A DNA stretch of 5,249 bases, from the NCBI GenBank assembly GCA_016281165.1, contig JAEEIC010000112.1:1-5249 (forward strand). Reading direction: 5' to 3'. The notes below the pieces were generated by a model. The model had not been told where the DNA came from. It searched no databases and saw only the letters and a list, made by a program, of their open reading frames with translations. Origin of the DNA: Bacillota bacterium. Lineage in GTDB: Bacteria; Bacillota; Clostridia; Peptostreptococcales; Anaerovoracaceae. Made by a program: the position numbers and the translations under genes. Below, piece after piece: positions 1 through 5,249 of the stretch (position 1 is the first letter of the stretch; each line of letters starts with the position of its first letter).

Positions 1-24
1 GGTCATTACCGCGGCGCGGTACTT

Positions 25-885
25 TTATTCTCCGTGATGACGGCGGCAGCCCTCATCGCCTTCCTCATGGCCGCAGTCGAGGCCTTCACCGCGGTGGTGT
101 CCGCATTCATGACCTTCACCGTGGTGGTGTCCGCAATCATTGCCTTCGCCGTGGTTGTGTCCGCAGTCATGGCCTTCGCCGTGGTGGTGGCCGCAATCGT
201 GTCCTTCGCCGTGGTGCTGGCCGTGATGGTCACACATCGCGTTCGGGTCGTATTCCAGCCTGCCTTCGGCAAGGGCCTTCGCGGCGGCGTCGGCCGATCC
301 CTGTACTCCGGCATAGAGAGCGATCCCCGCGTCCGCGAGGGCCGCCTGCGCGCCCATACCGATGCCTCCGCAGATCAGTACGTCGGCCTTCACCGCCTGC
401 AGGAAGCCCGCAAGGGCGCCGTGTCCGCTCCCGTTCGTATCGACGATCTGCTCATTGACTATCTTTCCGTCTTCGGCGTCATAGAGCTTGAACTGCGCGG
501 TATGGCCGAAGTGCTGGAATATCTCTCCGTTTTCAAATGTGACTGCGATCCTCATGGTATCTTTTCCTTTCTCGATGATCTCCTGACCGGTATCGACCGG
601 TCCGTATTCAAAATGGCCGCCTGTTATCAGCAGCCTTTTCCCCTGAACGAGGGCTTCCGCGACCTTTTTTCTCGCGCTGTCGTAAATGGCGGTGACGGTG
701 GTGCGGGAGATGTTCATCCTCAGCGCGCAGGCTTCCTGCGTCAGACCTTCGTGATCCAAAAGCCTCAGAGCCTCGAATTCGTCAACGGTCATCTGAACGC
801 TTTCCGCCGCGTTTATGTCGTCGGGCGAGAAGCTGCGATAGAGAGGAAGCTGCTCTATCCTGCGGCATCTGAACGGTCTCGGCAT
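25..885 (-). CDS. UPF0251/DUF134 HTH regulator fused to NifX-like (dinitrogenase Fe-Mo cofactor) domain with His-rich tail
   Basis: The protein has 286 residues. Residues 1-105 match UPF0251/DUF134: the MPRPxxxRRI opening, then TVDEFEALRLLDHEGL and a sigma-region-4-like helix-turn-helix at about 47-80 (LTQEACALRMNISRTTVTAI), predicted to bind DNA. Residues 111-213 form a NifX/MTH1175-like domain, with the MRIAV opening, HFGH at 125-128 and the glycine motif GGIGMGAQ at 173-180. Relatives of that domain bind iron-molybdenum or related metal clusters. Residues 218-286 are a His/Cys/Gly/Glu tail with five tandem 10-residue units. No signal peptide or membrane segment is seen, so it should be cytoplasmic. 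The start at 885 was chosen because GAAAGGAG lies 5 nt upstream. The more distal in-frame ATG at 943-945 sits inside the predicted -35 box and so is probably not transcribed. No nif genes are nearby, so a role in nitrogen fixation is not supported. A metal- or cluster-responsive autoregulator is the inferred role. Confidence 0.88.
   Translation of the reverse strand: MPRPFRCRRIEQLPLYRSFSPDDINAAESVQMTVDEFEALRLLDHEGLTQEACALRMNISRTTVTAIYDSARKKVAEALVQGKRLLITGGHFEYGPVDTGQEIIEKGKDTMRIAVTFENGEIFQHFGHTAQFKLYDAEDGKIVNEQIVDTNGSGHGALAGFLQAVKADVLICGGIGMGAQAALADAGIALYAGVQGSADAAAKALAEGRLEYDPNAMCDHHGQHHGEGHDCGHHHGEGHDCGHNHGEGNDCGHHHGEGHECGHHRGEGLDCGHEEGDEGCRRHHGE
67..216 (-). repeat. 30-bp tandem repeat, five units, coding for a His-rich metal-binding-like tail
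   Basis: Five consecutive 30-bp units encode variants of the decapeptide HHGEGHDCGH (residues 224-273 of the protein starting at 885). Degenerate flanks on both sides extend the low-complexity tail to about 28-234. Each unit carries one Cys and three to five His in most copies, and His, Cys and Glu are typical ligands for Ni, Zn, Co or Cu. The unit is a multiple of three, so copy-number changes would leave the reading frame intact. The copies differ by a few substitutions (for example N at 244 and 249, E at 260, R at 255+10), so the array is not freshly amplified. Confidence 0.93.
553..572 (-). promoter_or_regulatory. Internal ribosome binding site and ATG at the domain junction
   Basis: Reading on the minus strand, AGAAAGGA (565-572) lies 9 nt before an in-frame ATG (555-553). 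That ATG is residue 111 of the fused protein and begins MRIAV, the usual first residues of stand-alone NifX/MTH1175-like proteins. The site could be a relic of two separate genes that fused, or a working internal start making a 176-residue sensor plus tail without the DNA-binding domain. The sequence cannot tell which. Confidence 0.55.
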
Positions 886-898
886 AAGCTCTCCTTTC

Positions 899-910
899 TG
901 ACATATGTCA
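899..910. promoter_or_regulatory. Palindromic operator copy 1 (TGACATATGTCA) at the transcription start
   Basis: This is a perfect 12-bp palindrome just downstream of the -10 box, covering about +1 to +12 of the predicted transcript. Its core GACATATGTC recurs at 934-943. The position fits a repressor site blocking initiation or clearance. The most economical candidate binder is the helix-turn-helix protein encoded directly downstream. Confidence 0.7.
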
Positions 911-916
911 GTTATT

Positions 917-945
917 ATGATATAACGATTAACGACATATGTCAA
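917..945 (-). promoter_or_regulatory. Sigma-70-type promoter of the DUF134-NifX fusion gene
   Basis: On the minus strand, TTGACA (945-940, perfect consensus -35) is followed by a 17-nt spacer and TATCAT (922-917, one mismatch from TATAAT). The predicted transcription start is near 910, giving a leader of about 25 nt that contains the GAAAGGAG ribosome site at 898-891. The promoter lies between two copies of a palindrome and is therefore probably repressible. Confidence 0.8.
934..943. promoter_or_regulatory. Palindromic operator copy 2 (GACATATGTC) overlapping the -35 box
   Basis: This is a 10-bp perfect palindrome identical to the core of the site at 899-910. The two sites are 34 bp apart centre to centre. 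It overlaps TTGACA, so a bound protein would mask the -35 element. Two identical palindromes bracketing one promoter strongly suggest specific regulation. Confidence 0.7.
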
Positions 946-949
946 TAAC

Positions 950-961
950 GATCCGCGGATC
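950..961. repeat. Perfect 12-bp palindrome GATCCGCGGATC upstream of the -35 box
   Basis: This perfect palindrome sits 4 nt upstream of the -35 box of the fusion gene. Its sequence is unrelated to the GACATATGTC pair. It could be a site for a second regulator or chance in GC-rich DNA. No function is assigned. Confidence 0.4.
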
Positions 962-1017
962 TGTCCCGCTCCCGAAAAAAGAGATGATATGCCGGGGCAG
1001 GCGGCCAGCTGCCCGCT

Positions 1018-1048
1018 AAAAAAAGATCCTCCCGGCGGAGGATCTTTT
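1018..1048 (-). terminator. Intrinsic terminator of the MATE gene
   Basis: The stem is a perfect 12-bp inverted repeat (AAAAGATCCTCC at 1021-1032 against GGAGGATCTTTT at 1037-1048) with a 4-nt loop. On the minus strand the descending arm runs into seven consecutive T (1024-1018). It starts about 40 nt after the MATE stop codon and separates that gene from the DUF134-NifX gene, so the two are not expected to share a transcript. Confidence 0.93.
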
Positions 1049-1088
1049 ACATTCGTTATTCGGCGTCTGTATCCGAACGGCCGGCGCT

Positions 1089-2456
1089 CTACAGCTTTTC
1101 GATCTCGTTCTTTATGAGCTTTCTGAGCATGATCTGGGCGGCGGTGACGGAGACGAACTCGGCGCAGGGGTAGGCGAACCAGATGCCGTCCAGCCCGAAG
1201 ACTCTCGAAAATATGAAGGCCAGGGGGATCAGCACCAGGATCTGGCGCAGCAGGGTCACGATCAGGGAGTTGATGCCGTGGGCCGTCGCCTGGAAGAGGG
1301 TGCCGGGGATCATGGACCAGGCGATGAAGGGAAAGCTCAGGCTTATGATGCGCAGGGCCCTGACTCCCAGTCTCATCATCTCGCCCTGGGCGTTGAACAT
1401 GCTCATCAGGGCATTGGGGAAGATCTCGAAGATGGCGCAGCCGAAGAGCATGATGCCGAAGGCCAGGAAGAGCGATTTCCTGAAGGTCTCCATCAGGCGC
1501 TCTTTATTGCGCGCGCCGAAGTTGAAGCCCATGATGGGCATCACGCCCTGGTTCATGCCGAAGACCGGCATGAAGACGAAGCTCTGCAGCTTGAAATATA
1601 CGCCGAGGACCGCGACCGCGGTCTCGCTGAAGCTGATGAGTATCGCGTTGAGGCATATCGTGGTGACCGAATTGACCGACTGCATGACGATCGAAGGAAG
1701 TCCCACGGCGTATATGTCCCTGATGGTGCGCAGGTCCGGCCTGAAGCCTCTCAGCTTGATCTGTACGGGGAAATGCTTGTGTCTCAGCATCCACTGGGCC
1801 AGACACATGGCAAGGATCTGGCCGATCACGGTGGCGTAAGCGGCTCCCGCGACGCCCAGCGCAGGGCAGCCGAGATAACCGAAGATCATGATCGGGTCGA
1901 GGATTATATTCGTGATGGCTCCGGTGAGCGAGCAGATCATGGGCGAGATCATGTCGCCGCAGCCTTGCATGATGCGCTCGGTGCTCGTCGCGCACATGGG
2001 GAAAAAGCAGCACATGAGGACTATGCGTCCGTAGGTGACGGCAGGCTCGATCAGCGCGGGGTTGTCGCTGAAGGCGCTGGCGAAGGCCGGGACGCCGAAA
2101 TAGCCGATAAAGAGGAATACCAGCCAGGAACAGAAGGCGAGGAACACTCCGTGAGTGGCGGCCTTATCCGCGGCTTCGACGTTCTTCTCGCCCAGCCTCC
2201 TCGAGATCAGCGAGACCAGGCCGACCGCGGTACCGACGCTGACGGCGATCGAGAGCTGCTGCAGGGGGAAGATCAGGGAGACTGCCGAAAGGGCGCTCTC
2301 GCCGATGCGCGATACGTAGATGCTGTCGACGATGTTGTACATGGCCAGGATCAGCATCGAGAATATCGAAGGCAGGGACATTTTTATGATCAGGGGCAGG
2401 ATGGGGGCTGTCCCCATGCGGATGTGCCTCTCGTTCATCGCGTTGTTTTCGCTCAT
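1089..2456 (-). CDS. MATE-family multidrug/cation exporter (MepA-like)
   Basis: The product has 455 residues, the usual MATE length, with about twelve hydrophobic segments and a short cytoplasmic N-terminus. Family landmarks are visible: MGTAPILPLIIKMSLPSIFSML at 14-35, MYNIVDSIYVSRIGESALSAVS at 39-60, the central hallmark N-x3-LDP-x2-IFG-x-LG-x-P-x-LGVAGAA-x-AT at 183-209, and GVMPIMGFNFGARN at 304-317 in the second half. MATE proteins export cationic drugs or metabolites across the inner membrane using a Na+ or H+ gradient. The N-terminal pattern is closest to the MepA branch of Gram-positive bacteria and Clostridia. The start is supported by AAAGGA 7 nt before the ATG. A second ATG at residue 7 is in frame but less well placed. 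The gene is monocistronic, with its own promoter and terminator. The substrate cannot be read from sequence. Confidence 0.93.
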   Translation of the reverse strand: MSENNAMNERHIRMGTAPILPLIIKMSLPSIFSMLILAMYNIVDSIYVSRIGESALSAVSLIFPLQQLSIAVSVGTAVGLVSLISRRLGEKNVEAADKAATHGVFLAFCSWLVFLFIGYFGVPAFASAFSDNPALIEPAVTYGRIVLMCCFFPMCATSTERIMQGCGDMISPMICSLTGAITNIILDPIMIFGYLGCPALGVAGAAYATVIGQILAMCLAQWMLRHKHFPVQIKLRGFRPDLRTIRDIYAVGLPSIVMQSVNSVTTICLNAILISFSETAVAVLGVYFKLQSFVFMPVFGMNQGVMPIMGFNFGARNKERLMETFRKSLFLAFGIMLFGCAIFEIFPNALMSMFNAQGEMMRLGVRALRIISLSFPFIAWSMIPGTLFQATAHGINSLIVTLLRQILVLIPLAFIFSRVFGLDGIWFAYPCAEFVSVTAAQIMLRKLIKNEIEKL

Positions 2457-2489
2457 TTCATTATCCTTTCATTCTCAAAATAACAAGGC

Positions 2490-2518
2490 ATTATATCACC
2501 CGCTCCGAGGCCGCGCAA
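2490..2518 (-). promoter_or_regulatory. Promoter of the MATE gene
   Basis: On the minus strand, TTGCGC (2518-2513, four of six consensus bases) is followed by 17 nt and a perfect TATAAT (2495-2490). The start would fall near 2483, giving a leader of about 27 nt with AAAGGA close before the ATG. No palindromic operator overlaps it. Confidence 0.7.
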
Positions 2519-2595
2519 GGATAAAACGTATGAGCCCGGAGGCTTTTCTTTTTCGGCCGGGCCCCGTCCGCGGCTTCGGCAGCCGGAAAAAATCT

Positions 2596-2676
2596 CGTGT
2601 ATGTGTGCCTGATATGTGATATATTAATTTTAATGTGCAATTCGTTATATCTCCCGCATCAACGAACAAGAAAGGA
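2596..2676 (+). promoter_or_regulatory. AT-rich promoter/leader region of the first amidohydrolase, with ribosome site
   Basis: An AT-rich block (about 2605-2650) interrupts GC-rich surroundings. It contains TATATT (2620-2625) as a possible -10, but the matching -35 is poor. TTCGTT (2641-2646) and AACGAA (2661-2666) form a 6-bp inverted repeat around a 14-nt loop, just before the ribosome site AAAGGA (2671-2676), which is 7 nt from the ATG. The ribosome site is secure; the exact promoter boxes are not. Confidence 0.45.
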
Positions 2677-2683
2677 ATAACTC

Positions 2684-3832
2684 ATGCTCTTTATCAAGAA
2701 CGGACACGTCAAGACCATGGCGGGCCCCGATATCGAAAACGGCTGCGTCCTCATCAATGACGAGGGCAGGATCGAGAAGGTCGGCGCCGGCCTCAAGGCT
2801 CCCAAGGGAGCGACTGTCATCGACGCGGAAGGCAGGCTCGTCACCCCGGGCTGCGTCGACGCCCACTGCCATATCGGCATGCTCGATTCCGCCATGCGCT
2901 GGGAGGGCGACGACGTCAACGAGATCGTCGACCCCTGCACCCCGCAGCTGCGCGCCATCGACGGCATCTACGTATACGACGAGGCCTTCCCCCTGGCCCT
3001 GACCGGAGGCGTGACCACCGCCGTCACCGGCCCCGGAAGCGCCAACGTTCTGGGCGGTACCTTCGCCGCCATCAAGCTCTATGGCAACAGCATCGACAAG
3101 ATGATCCTCAGGGAGCCCGTCGCCATGAAGTGCGCCTTCGGCGAGAACCCCAAGGGCTGCTACGGGCAGCACGGCAAGAGCCCGATGACCAGGATGGCGG
3201 TCGCCGGCCTGCTCAGGGAGATGCTCTTCAAGGCAAAGCGCTACATGCAGGACAAGGCCGATGGCAAGAACCCGGCCTTCGATATGAAGCTTGAGGCCCT
3301 CATCCCCGTCCTCGAGGGCAAGATCCCCCTCAAGGCCCACGCTCACAGGGCCGACGATATCCTGACCTCCATCAGGGTCGCCAAGGAATTCGGCGTCAAG
3401 ATCACTCTCGACCACTGCACCGAGGGACACCTGATCGCCGACGAGCTGGTCGAAGAGGGCTGGCCCTGCTTCGTGGGACCGACCTTCGGCGGCAAGAGCA
3501 AGCTCGAGCTGCTCAACAAGACCTTCGACACTCCGAGGATACTCAACGAGAAGGGCCTGACCATCAGCATCATCACCGACGCTCCCGTCATCCCCCTCGA
3601 ATATCTGCCCATGTGCGCGGGACTCGCTGTCAACGCCGGCCTCAAGGAAGAGGAGGCCTGGAAGGCCATCACCGTCAATCCGGCCAACAGCACCGGCATC
3701 GGCGACAGAGTCGGCACTCTTGAGCCCGGCAAGGACGGCGACGTCGTCATCTGGGCGGGCAATCCCATGTACGAGCTCGGGACCCAGGCCTACACCACCA
3801 TCATCGAGGGCAAGGTCGTCTATCAGAGGTAG
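2684..3832 (+). CDS. Amidohydrolase, imidazolonepropionase-related (COG1228-type), paralog 1
   Basis: The product has 382 residues, is cytoplasmic with no signal peptide, and has full family length. It shows the amidohydrolase layout: an N-terminal beta-sandwich strand set (MLFIKNGHVKTM, then VIDAEGRLVTPGCVDAHCHIG), then a TIM barrel, then the C-terminal return to the sandwich ending LEPGKDGDVVIW and EGKVVY. Candidate metal ligands are H61 and H63 (HxH, strand 1), H219/H221 (KAHAHRADD, strand 5), H244 (TLDHCTEGH, strand 6) and D299 (ITDAP, strand 8). K149 (AMKCAFGENPK) is a conserved lysine that might bridge metals, but that is inferred. GPGSANVLGGTFAAIK at 116-131 is typical of this subgroup. 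Such enzymes hydrolyse C-N bonds in cyclic amides or dipeptides (some relatives are prolidases). The substrate here is unknown, and no hut genes are adjacent, so calling it HutI is not justified. Confidence 0.88.
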   Translation: MLFIKNGHVKTMAGPDIENGCVLINDEGRIEKVGAGLKAPKGATVIDAEGRLVTPGCVDAHCHIGMLDSAMRWEGDDVNEIVDPCTPQLRAIDGIYVYDEAFPLALTGGVTTAVTGPGSANVLGGTFAAIKLYGNSIDKMILREPVAMKCAFGENPKGCYGQHGKSPMTRMAVAGLLREMLFKAKRYMQDKADGKNPAFDMKLEALIPVLEGKIPLKAHAHRADDILTSIRVAKEFGVKITLDHCTEGHLIADELVEEGWPCFVGPTFGGKSKLELLNKTFDTPRILNEKGLTISIITDAPVIPLEYLPMCAGLAVNAGLKEEEAWKAITVNPANSTGIGDRVGTLEPGKDGDVVIWAGNPMYELGTQAYTTIIEGKVVYQR

Positions 3833-3840
3833 AAAAGGGC

Positions 3841-3858
3841 GGCGGAAAACGTTCCGCC
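3841..3858. other. Hairpin after paralog 1 without a T-run
   Basis: GGCGGAA (3841-3847) pairs with TTCCGCC (3852-3858) across a 4-nt loop, 8 nt after the stop codon. No T-tract follows, so it is not a convincing intrinsic terminator. It may protect the 3' end of the mRNA or lower read-through into the second gene. Confidence 0.55.
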
Positions 3859-3918
3859 TCGTCCGCGGATGCCGCAACACTTTGAGGATATTTAAGACCC
3901 GCAGCCGCGGAGCCTCGA

Positions 3919-3971
3919 TCATGTTTACTGTAACAATATTACGTTTACCGCATTCGGATCATATGAAAGGA
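3919..3971 (+). promoter_or_regulatory. AT-rich candidate regulatory block and ribosome site of paralog 2
   Basis: This block contains two direct copies of GTTTAC (3923-3928 and 3943-3948, 20 bp apart). They flank the inverted repeat GTAA-CAATA-TTAC (3930-3942). This is a symmetric layout and could hold a promoter or operator, although no good -35/-10 pair is visible. The ribosome site AAAGGA (3966-3971) is 8 nt before the ATG at 3980 and fixes that start. Confidence 0.45.
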
Positions 3972-3979
3972 ACTGAAAT

Positions 3980-5128
3980 ATGCTTCTCATCAAGAACGGC
4001 CATGTGAAGACCATGGCAGGAAAAGAATTCGAAAACGGCTGTGTCCTCATCAACGACGAGGGCAAGATCGAAAAGGTCGCCGCCAGGATCGCGGCTCCCA
4101 AGGGCGCGCAGGTCATCGACGCAGATGGACGTCTCGTCACTCCCGGCTGCGTCGAGGCTCACTGCCACATCGGCCTGGACAACAGCGCGATGCGCTGGGA
4201 GGGCATGGATTATAACGAAGCGATCGATCCCGTGACCCCGCAGCTGCGCGCCATCGATTCCATCAATCCTCTCGACGAGCAGTTCCCCCTGGCCCTGGCG
4301 GGCGGCGTCACCACCGCCGTCACCGGACCCGGATCGGCCAACGTCGTGGGCGGCACCTTCGCCGCCGTCAAGCTCTACGGCAAGCGCGTCGACAAGATGA
4401 TCGTCAAAGAGCCTGTCGCCATGAAGTGCGCCTTCGGCGAGAATCCCAAGGGCTGCTACGGACAGAAGGGCAAGAGCCCGATGACCAGGATGGCCGTCGT
4501 CGCCCTGCTCAGAGAGCTCCTCTTCAAGACCCAGCGTTACATGAAGGACAAGGCCGAGGGCAAGAATCCTCCCTTCGATATGAAGCTTGAGGCCATGATC
4601 CCCGTGCTTGAAGGGAAGATCCCCCTCAAGTGCCACGCCCACAGAGCCGACGACATCCTCAGCTCCATCAGGGTCGCCAAGGAGTTCGGCGTGGGCCTCA
4701 CTCTCGATCACTGCACCGAGGGCCACCTGATCGCCGACGAGCTGGCGGAAGAGGGCTATCCCGCCTTCGTGGGACCCACCTTCGGCGGCAAGAGCAAGCT
4801 CGAGCTGCTCAACAAGACCTTCGACACCCCGAAGGTCCTCAACGAGAAGGGCCTGACCATCAGCATCGTCACCGACGCGCCGGTCATCCCCCTGCAGTAC
4901 CTGCCCATGTGCGCGGGGATGGCGGTCAACAGCGGCCTCAGGGAAGAGGAAGCCTGGAAGGCCATCACCATCAATCCTGCCAACAGCACCGGCATCGGCG
5001 ACAGGGTAGGCTCTCTTGAGCCCGGCAAGGACGGAGACGTGGTCATCTGGACCGCCGACCCCATGCACGCGCTCGGCGCCCAGGCCTTCATCACCGTCGT
5101 CGACGGCAAGGTAGTCTATCAGAAGTAA
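3980..5128 (+). CDS. Amidohydrolase, imidazolonepropionase-related (COG1228-type), paralog 2
   Basis: The product has 382 residues and aligns with the upstream gene product without a gap; by hand count 311 positions are identical (81%). All candidate metal ligands are kept: H61, H63, H219, H221, H244 and D299, plus K149. The segment 66-101, right after HxH, holds 13 of the 71 differences (for example MLD to LDN at 66-68, D76M, V78Y, and GIYVY to SINPL at 94-98). By contrast 102-175 and 240-300 are nearly unchanged. In this fold, loops after strand 1 line the substrate pocket, so altered specificity is a reasonable inference. Residue 218 is Cys here and Ala in the first copy, next to the strand-5 histidine. 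A 147-bp spacer separates the copies, and the second ends at a strong terminator. They may be co-transcribed or separately initiated. Confidence 0.88.
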   Translation: MLLIKNGHVKTMAGKEFENGCVLINDEGKIEKVAARIAAPKGAQVIDADGRLVTPGCVEAHCHIGLDNSAMRWEGMDYNEAIDPVTPQLRAIDSINPLDEQFPLALAGGVTTAVTGPGSANVVGGTFAAVKLYGKRVDKMIVKEPVAMKCAFGENPKGCYGQKGKSPMTRMAVVALLRELLFKTQRYMKDKAEGKNPPFDMKLEAMIPVLEGKIPLKCHAHRADDILSSIRVAKEFGVGLTLDHCTEGHLIADELAEEGYPAFVGPTFGGKSKLELLNKTFDTPKVLNEKGLTISIVTDAPVIPLQYLPMCAGMAVNSGLREEEAWKAITINPANSTGIGDRVGSLEPGKDGDVVIWTADPMHALGAQAFITVVDGKVVYQK

Positions 5129-5169
5129 CGGCTCCAAGAGCCGGCGGCAGAAGTCCTTCTGATACCGGC
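5129..5169. other. Structured 3' region with alternative hairpins
   Basis: CGGCTC (5129-5134) pairs with GAGCCG (5138-5143) directly after the stop. An overlapping larger fold is possible: GCCGG (5140-5144) with CCGGC (5165-5169), enclosing CAGAAG (5148-5153) and CTTCTG (5156-5161). The two share bases at 5140-5143 and so are mutually exclusive. Neither has a T-run. They may stabilise the mRNA end ahead of the real terminator. Confidence 0.45.
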
Positions 5170-5174
5170 AGACC

Positions 5175-5214
5175 GACCGCCCTGAAGCCATCCTTCGGGG
5201 CGGTCTTTTTGTTT
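5175..5214 (+). terminator. Intrinsic terminator of the amidohydrolase pair
   Basis: A 13-bp stem (5175-5187 with 5193-5205, one T-G wobble at 5183/5197) and a 5-nt loop are followed by TTTTTGTTT. It lies about 46 nt after the second amidohydrolase stop and closes the plus-strand unit. Nothing recognisable follows to the end of the window. Confidence 0.93.
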
Positions 5215-5249
5215 ATGCCCGCGATCACAGTGTTGGATGATCTCGCAAA

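Noticed and set aside
52..225. Possible CRISPR-like array from the regular 30-bp period
   Set aside because: Units are directly adjacent with no spacers and translate into a continuous His-rich tail.
6..314. Minus-strand frame with Thr/Ala/Lys repeats over the tandem repeat
   Set aside because: It is an alternate-frame shadow of the 30-bp repeats. The repeat length keeps every frame open.
25..885. Treating the NifX-like domain as evidence of nitrogen fixation
   Set aside because: No nif genes are present, and many non-fixing anaerobes carry stand-alone members of this domain family.
34..948. Long open frame on the plus strand opposite the DUF134-NifX gene, with a hydrophobic repetitive start resembling membrane segments
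   Set aside because: It is the antisense reading of the His-rich repeat and of a clear family gene. The apparent membrane segments arise from reversed His/Gly codons. It has no ribosome site or recognisable domain.
995..1014. GGGCAG/CTGCCC hairpin beyond the MATE terminator
   Set aside because: It has a short stem with an 8-nt loop, no T-run on either strand and no clear role.
1278..2483. 401-codon plus-strand frame opposite the MATE gene
   Set aside because: Its composition is highly charged with no domain, and the opposite strand holds a full MATE protein with promoter, ribosome site and terminator.
2533..2590. Possible plus-strand terminator (AGCC-CGGA-GGCT followed by TTTTCTTTTT) and a CGGCT/AGCCG hairpin before an A-run
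   Set aside because: Stems are only 4-5 bp, no plus-strand gene lies upstream, and the A-run is on the wrong side for a plus-strand terminator.
2684..3832. Naming the amidohydrolases HutI (imidazolonepropionase)
   Set aside because: No histidine-degradation genes are nearby, and the GPGSAN/AMKCAFGENPK motifs indicate a different subgroup of the same superfamily.
2645..3922. Long minus-strand frame (425 codons) opposite the first amidohydrolase, and a similar one at 3959-5191 opposite the second
   Set aside because: Both are GC-rich antisense shadows. They resemble each other only because the sense genes are duplicates.

Overview
This is a GC-rich bacterial window with tightly packed genes, strong purine-rich Shine-Dalgarno sites (AAAGGA/AAAGGAG) and compact intrinsic terminators. 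Together with the gene families present (a UPF0251/DUF134 regulator fused to a NifX-like domain, a MepA-type MATE exporter and COG1228-type amidohydrolases), this suggests an anaerobic Firmicute or similar (Synergistota are another possibility). The sequence alone does not fix the genus. There is no phage, IS element, CRISPR array, tRNA or rRNA in the window.

Left part, minus strand (1-2683). Positions 25-885 encode a three-part protein: a UPF0251/DUF134 domain with a sigma-region-4-like helix-turn-helix, a dinitrogenase Fe-Mo-cofactor (NifX/MTH1175-like) domain, and a His/Cys/Gly/Glu-rich tail built from 10-residue repeats (30-bp DNA repeats). Its upstream region is unusually readable. A TTGACA-17-TATCAT promoter has one copy of the palindrome GACATATGTC over its -35 box and a second at the predicted transcription start, which is the layout of an autorepressed gene. 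A good Shine-Dalgarno and ATG are also kept at the junction between the DNA-binding and NifX-like halves. Upstream of this gene lies a MATE-family exporter (1089-2456), with its own promoter (TTGCGC-17-TATAAT) and a strong terminator (12-bp stem plus seven T), so it is a separate transcription unit.

Right part, plus strand (2684-5249). Two tandem amidohydrolases of exactly 382 residues each (2684-3832 and 3980-5128) align without gaps and share 311 of 382 residues (81%, hand count). They keep the same set of candidate metal ligands but differ most in a stretch just after the HxH motif. This fits a duplication followed by change in substrate pocket residues. A 147-bp spacer with a hairpin and an AT-rich block separates them, and a strong intrinsic terminator follows the second gene.

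How they work together: the MATE and amidohydrolase units are divergently transcribed from 2457-2683, and nothing visible ties them to one pathway. The most distinctive item is the regulator-sensor-metal-tail fusion with its twin-palindrome promoter, which looks like a one-protein metal or metal-cluster sensing circuit. That reading is inference.
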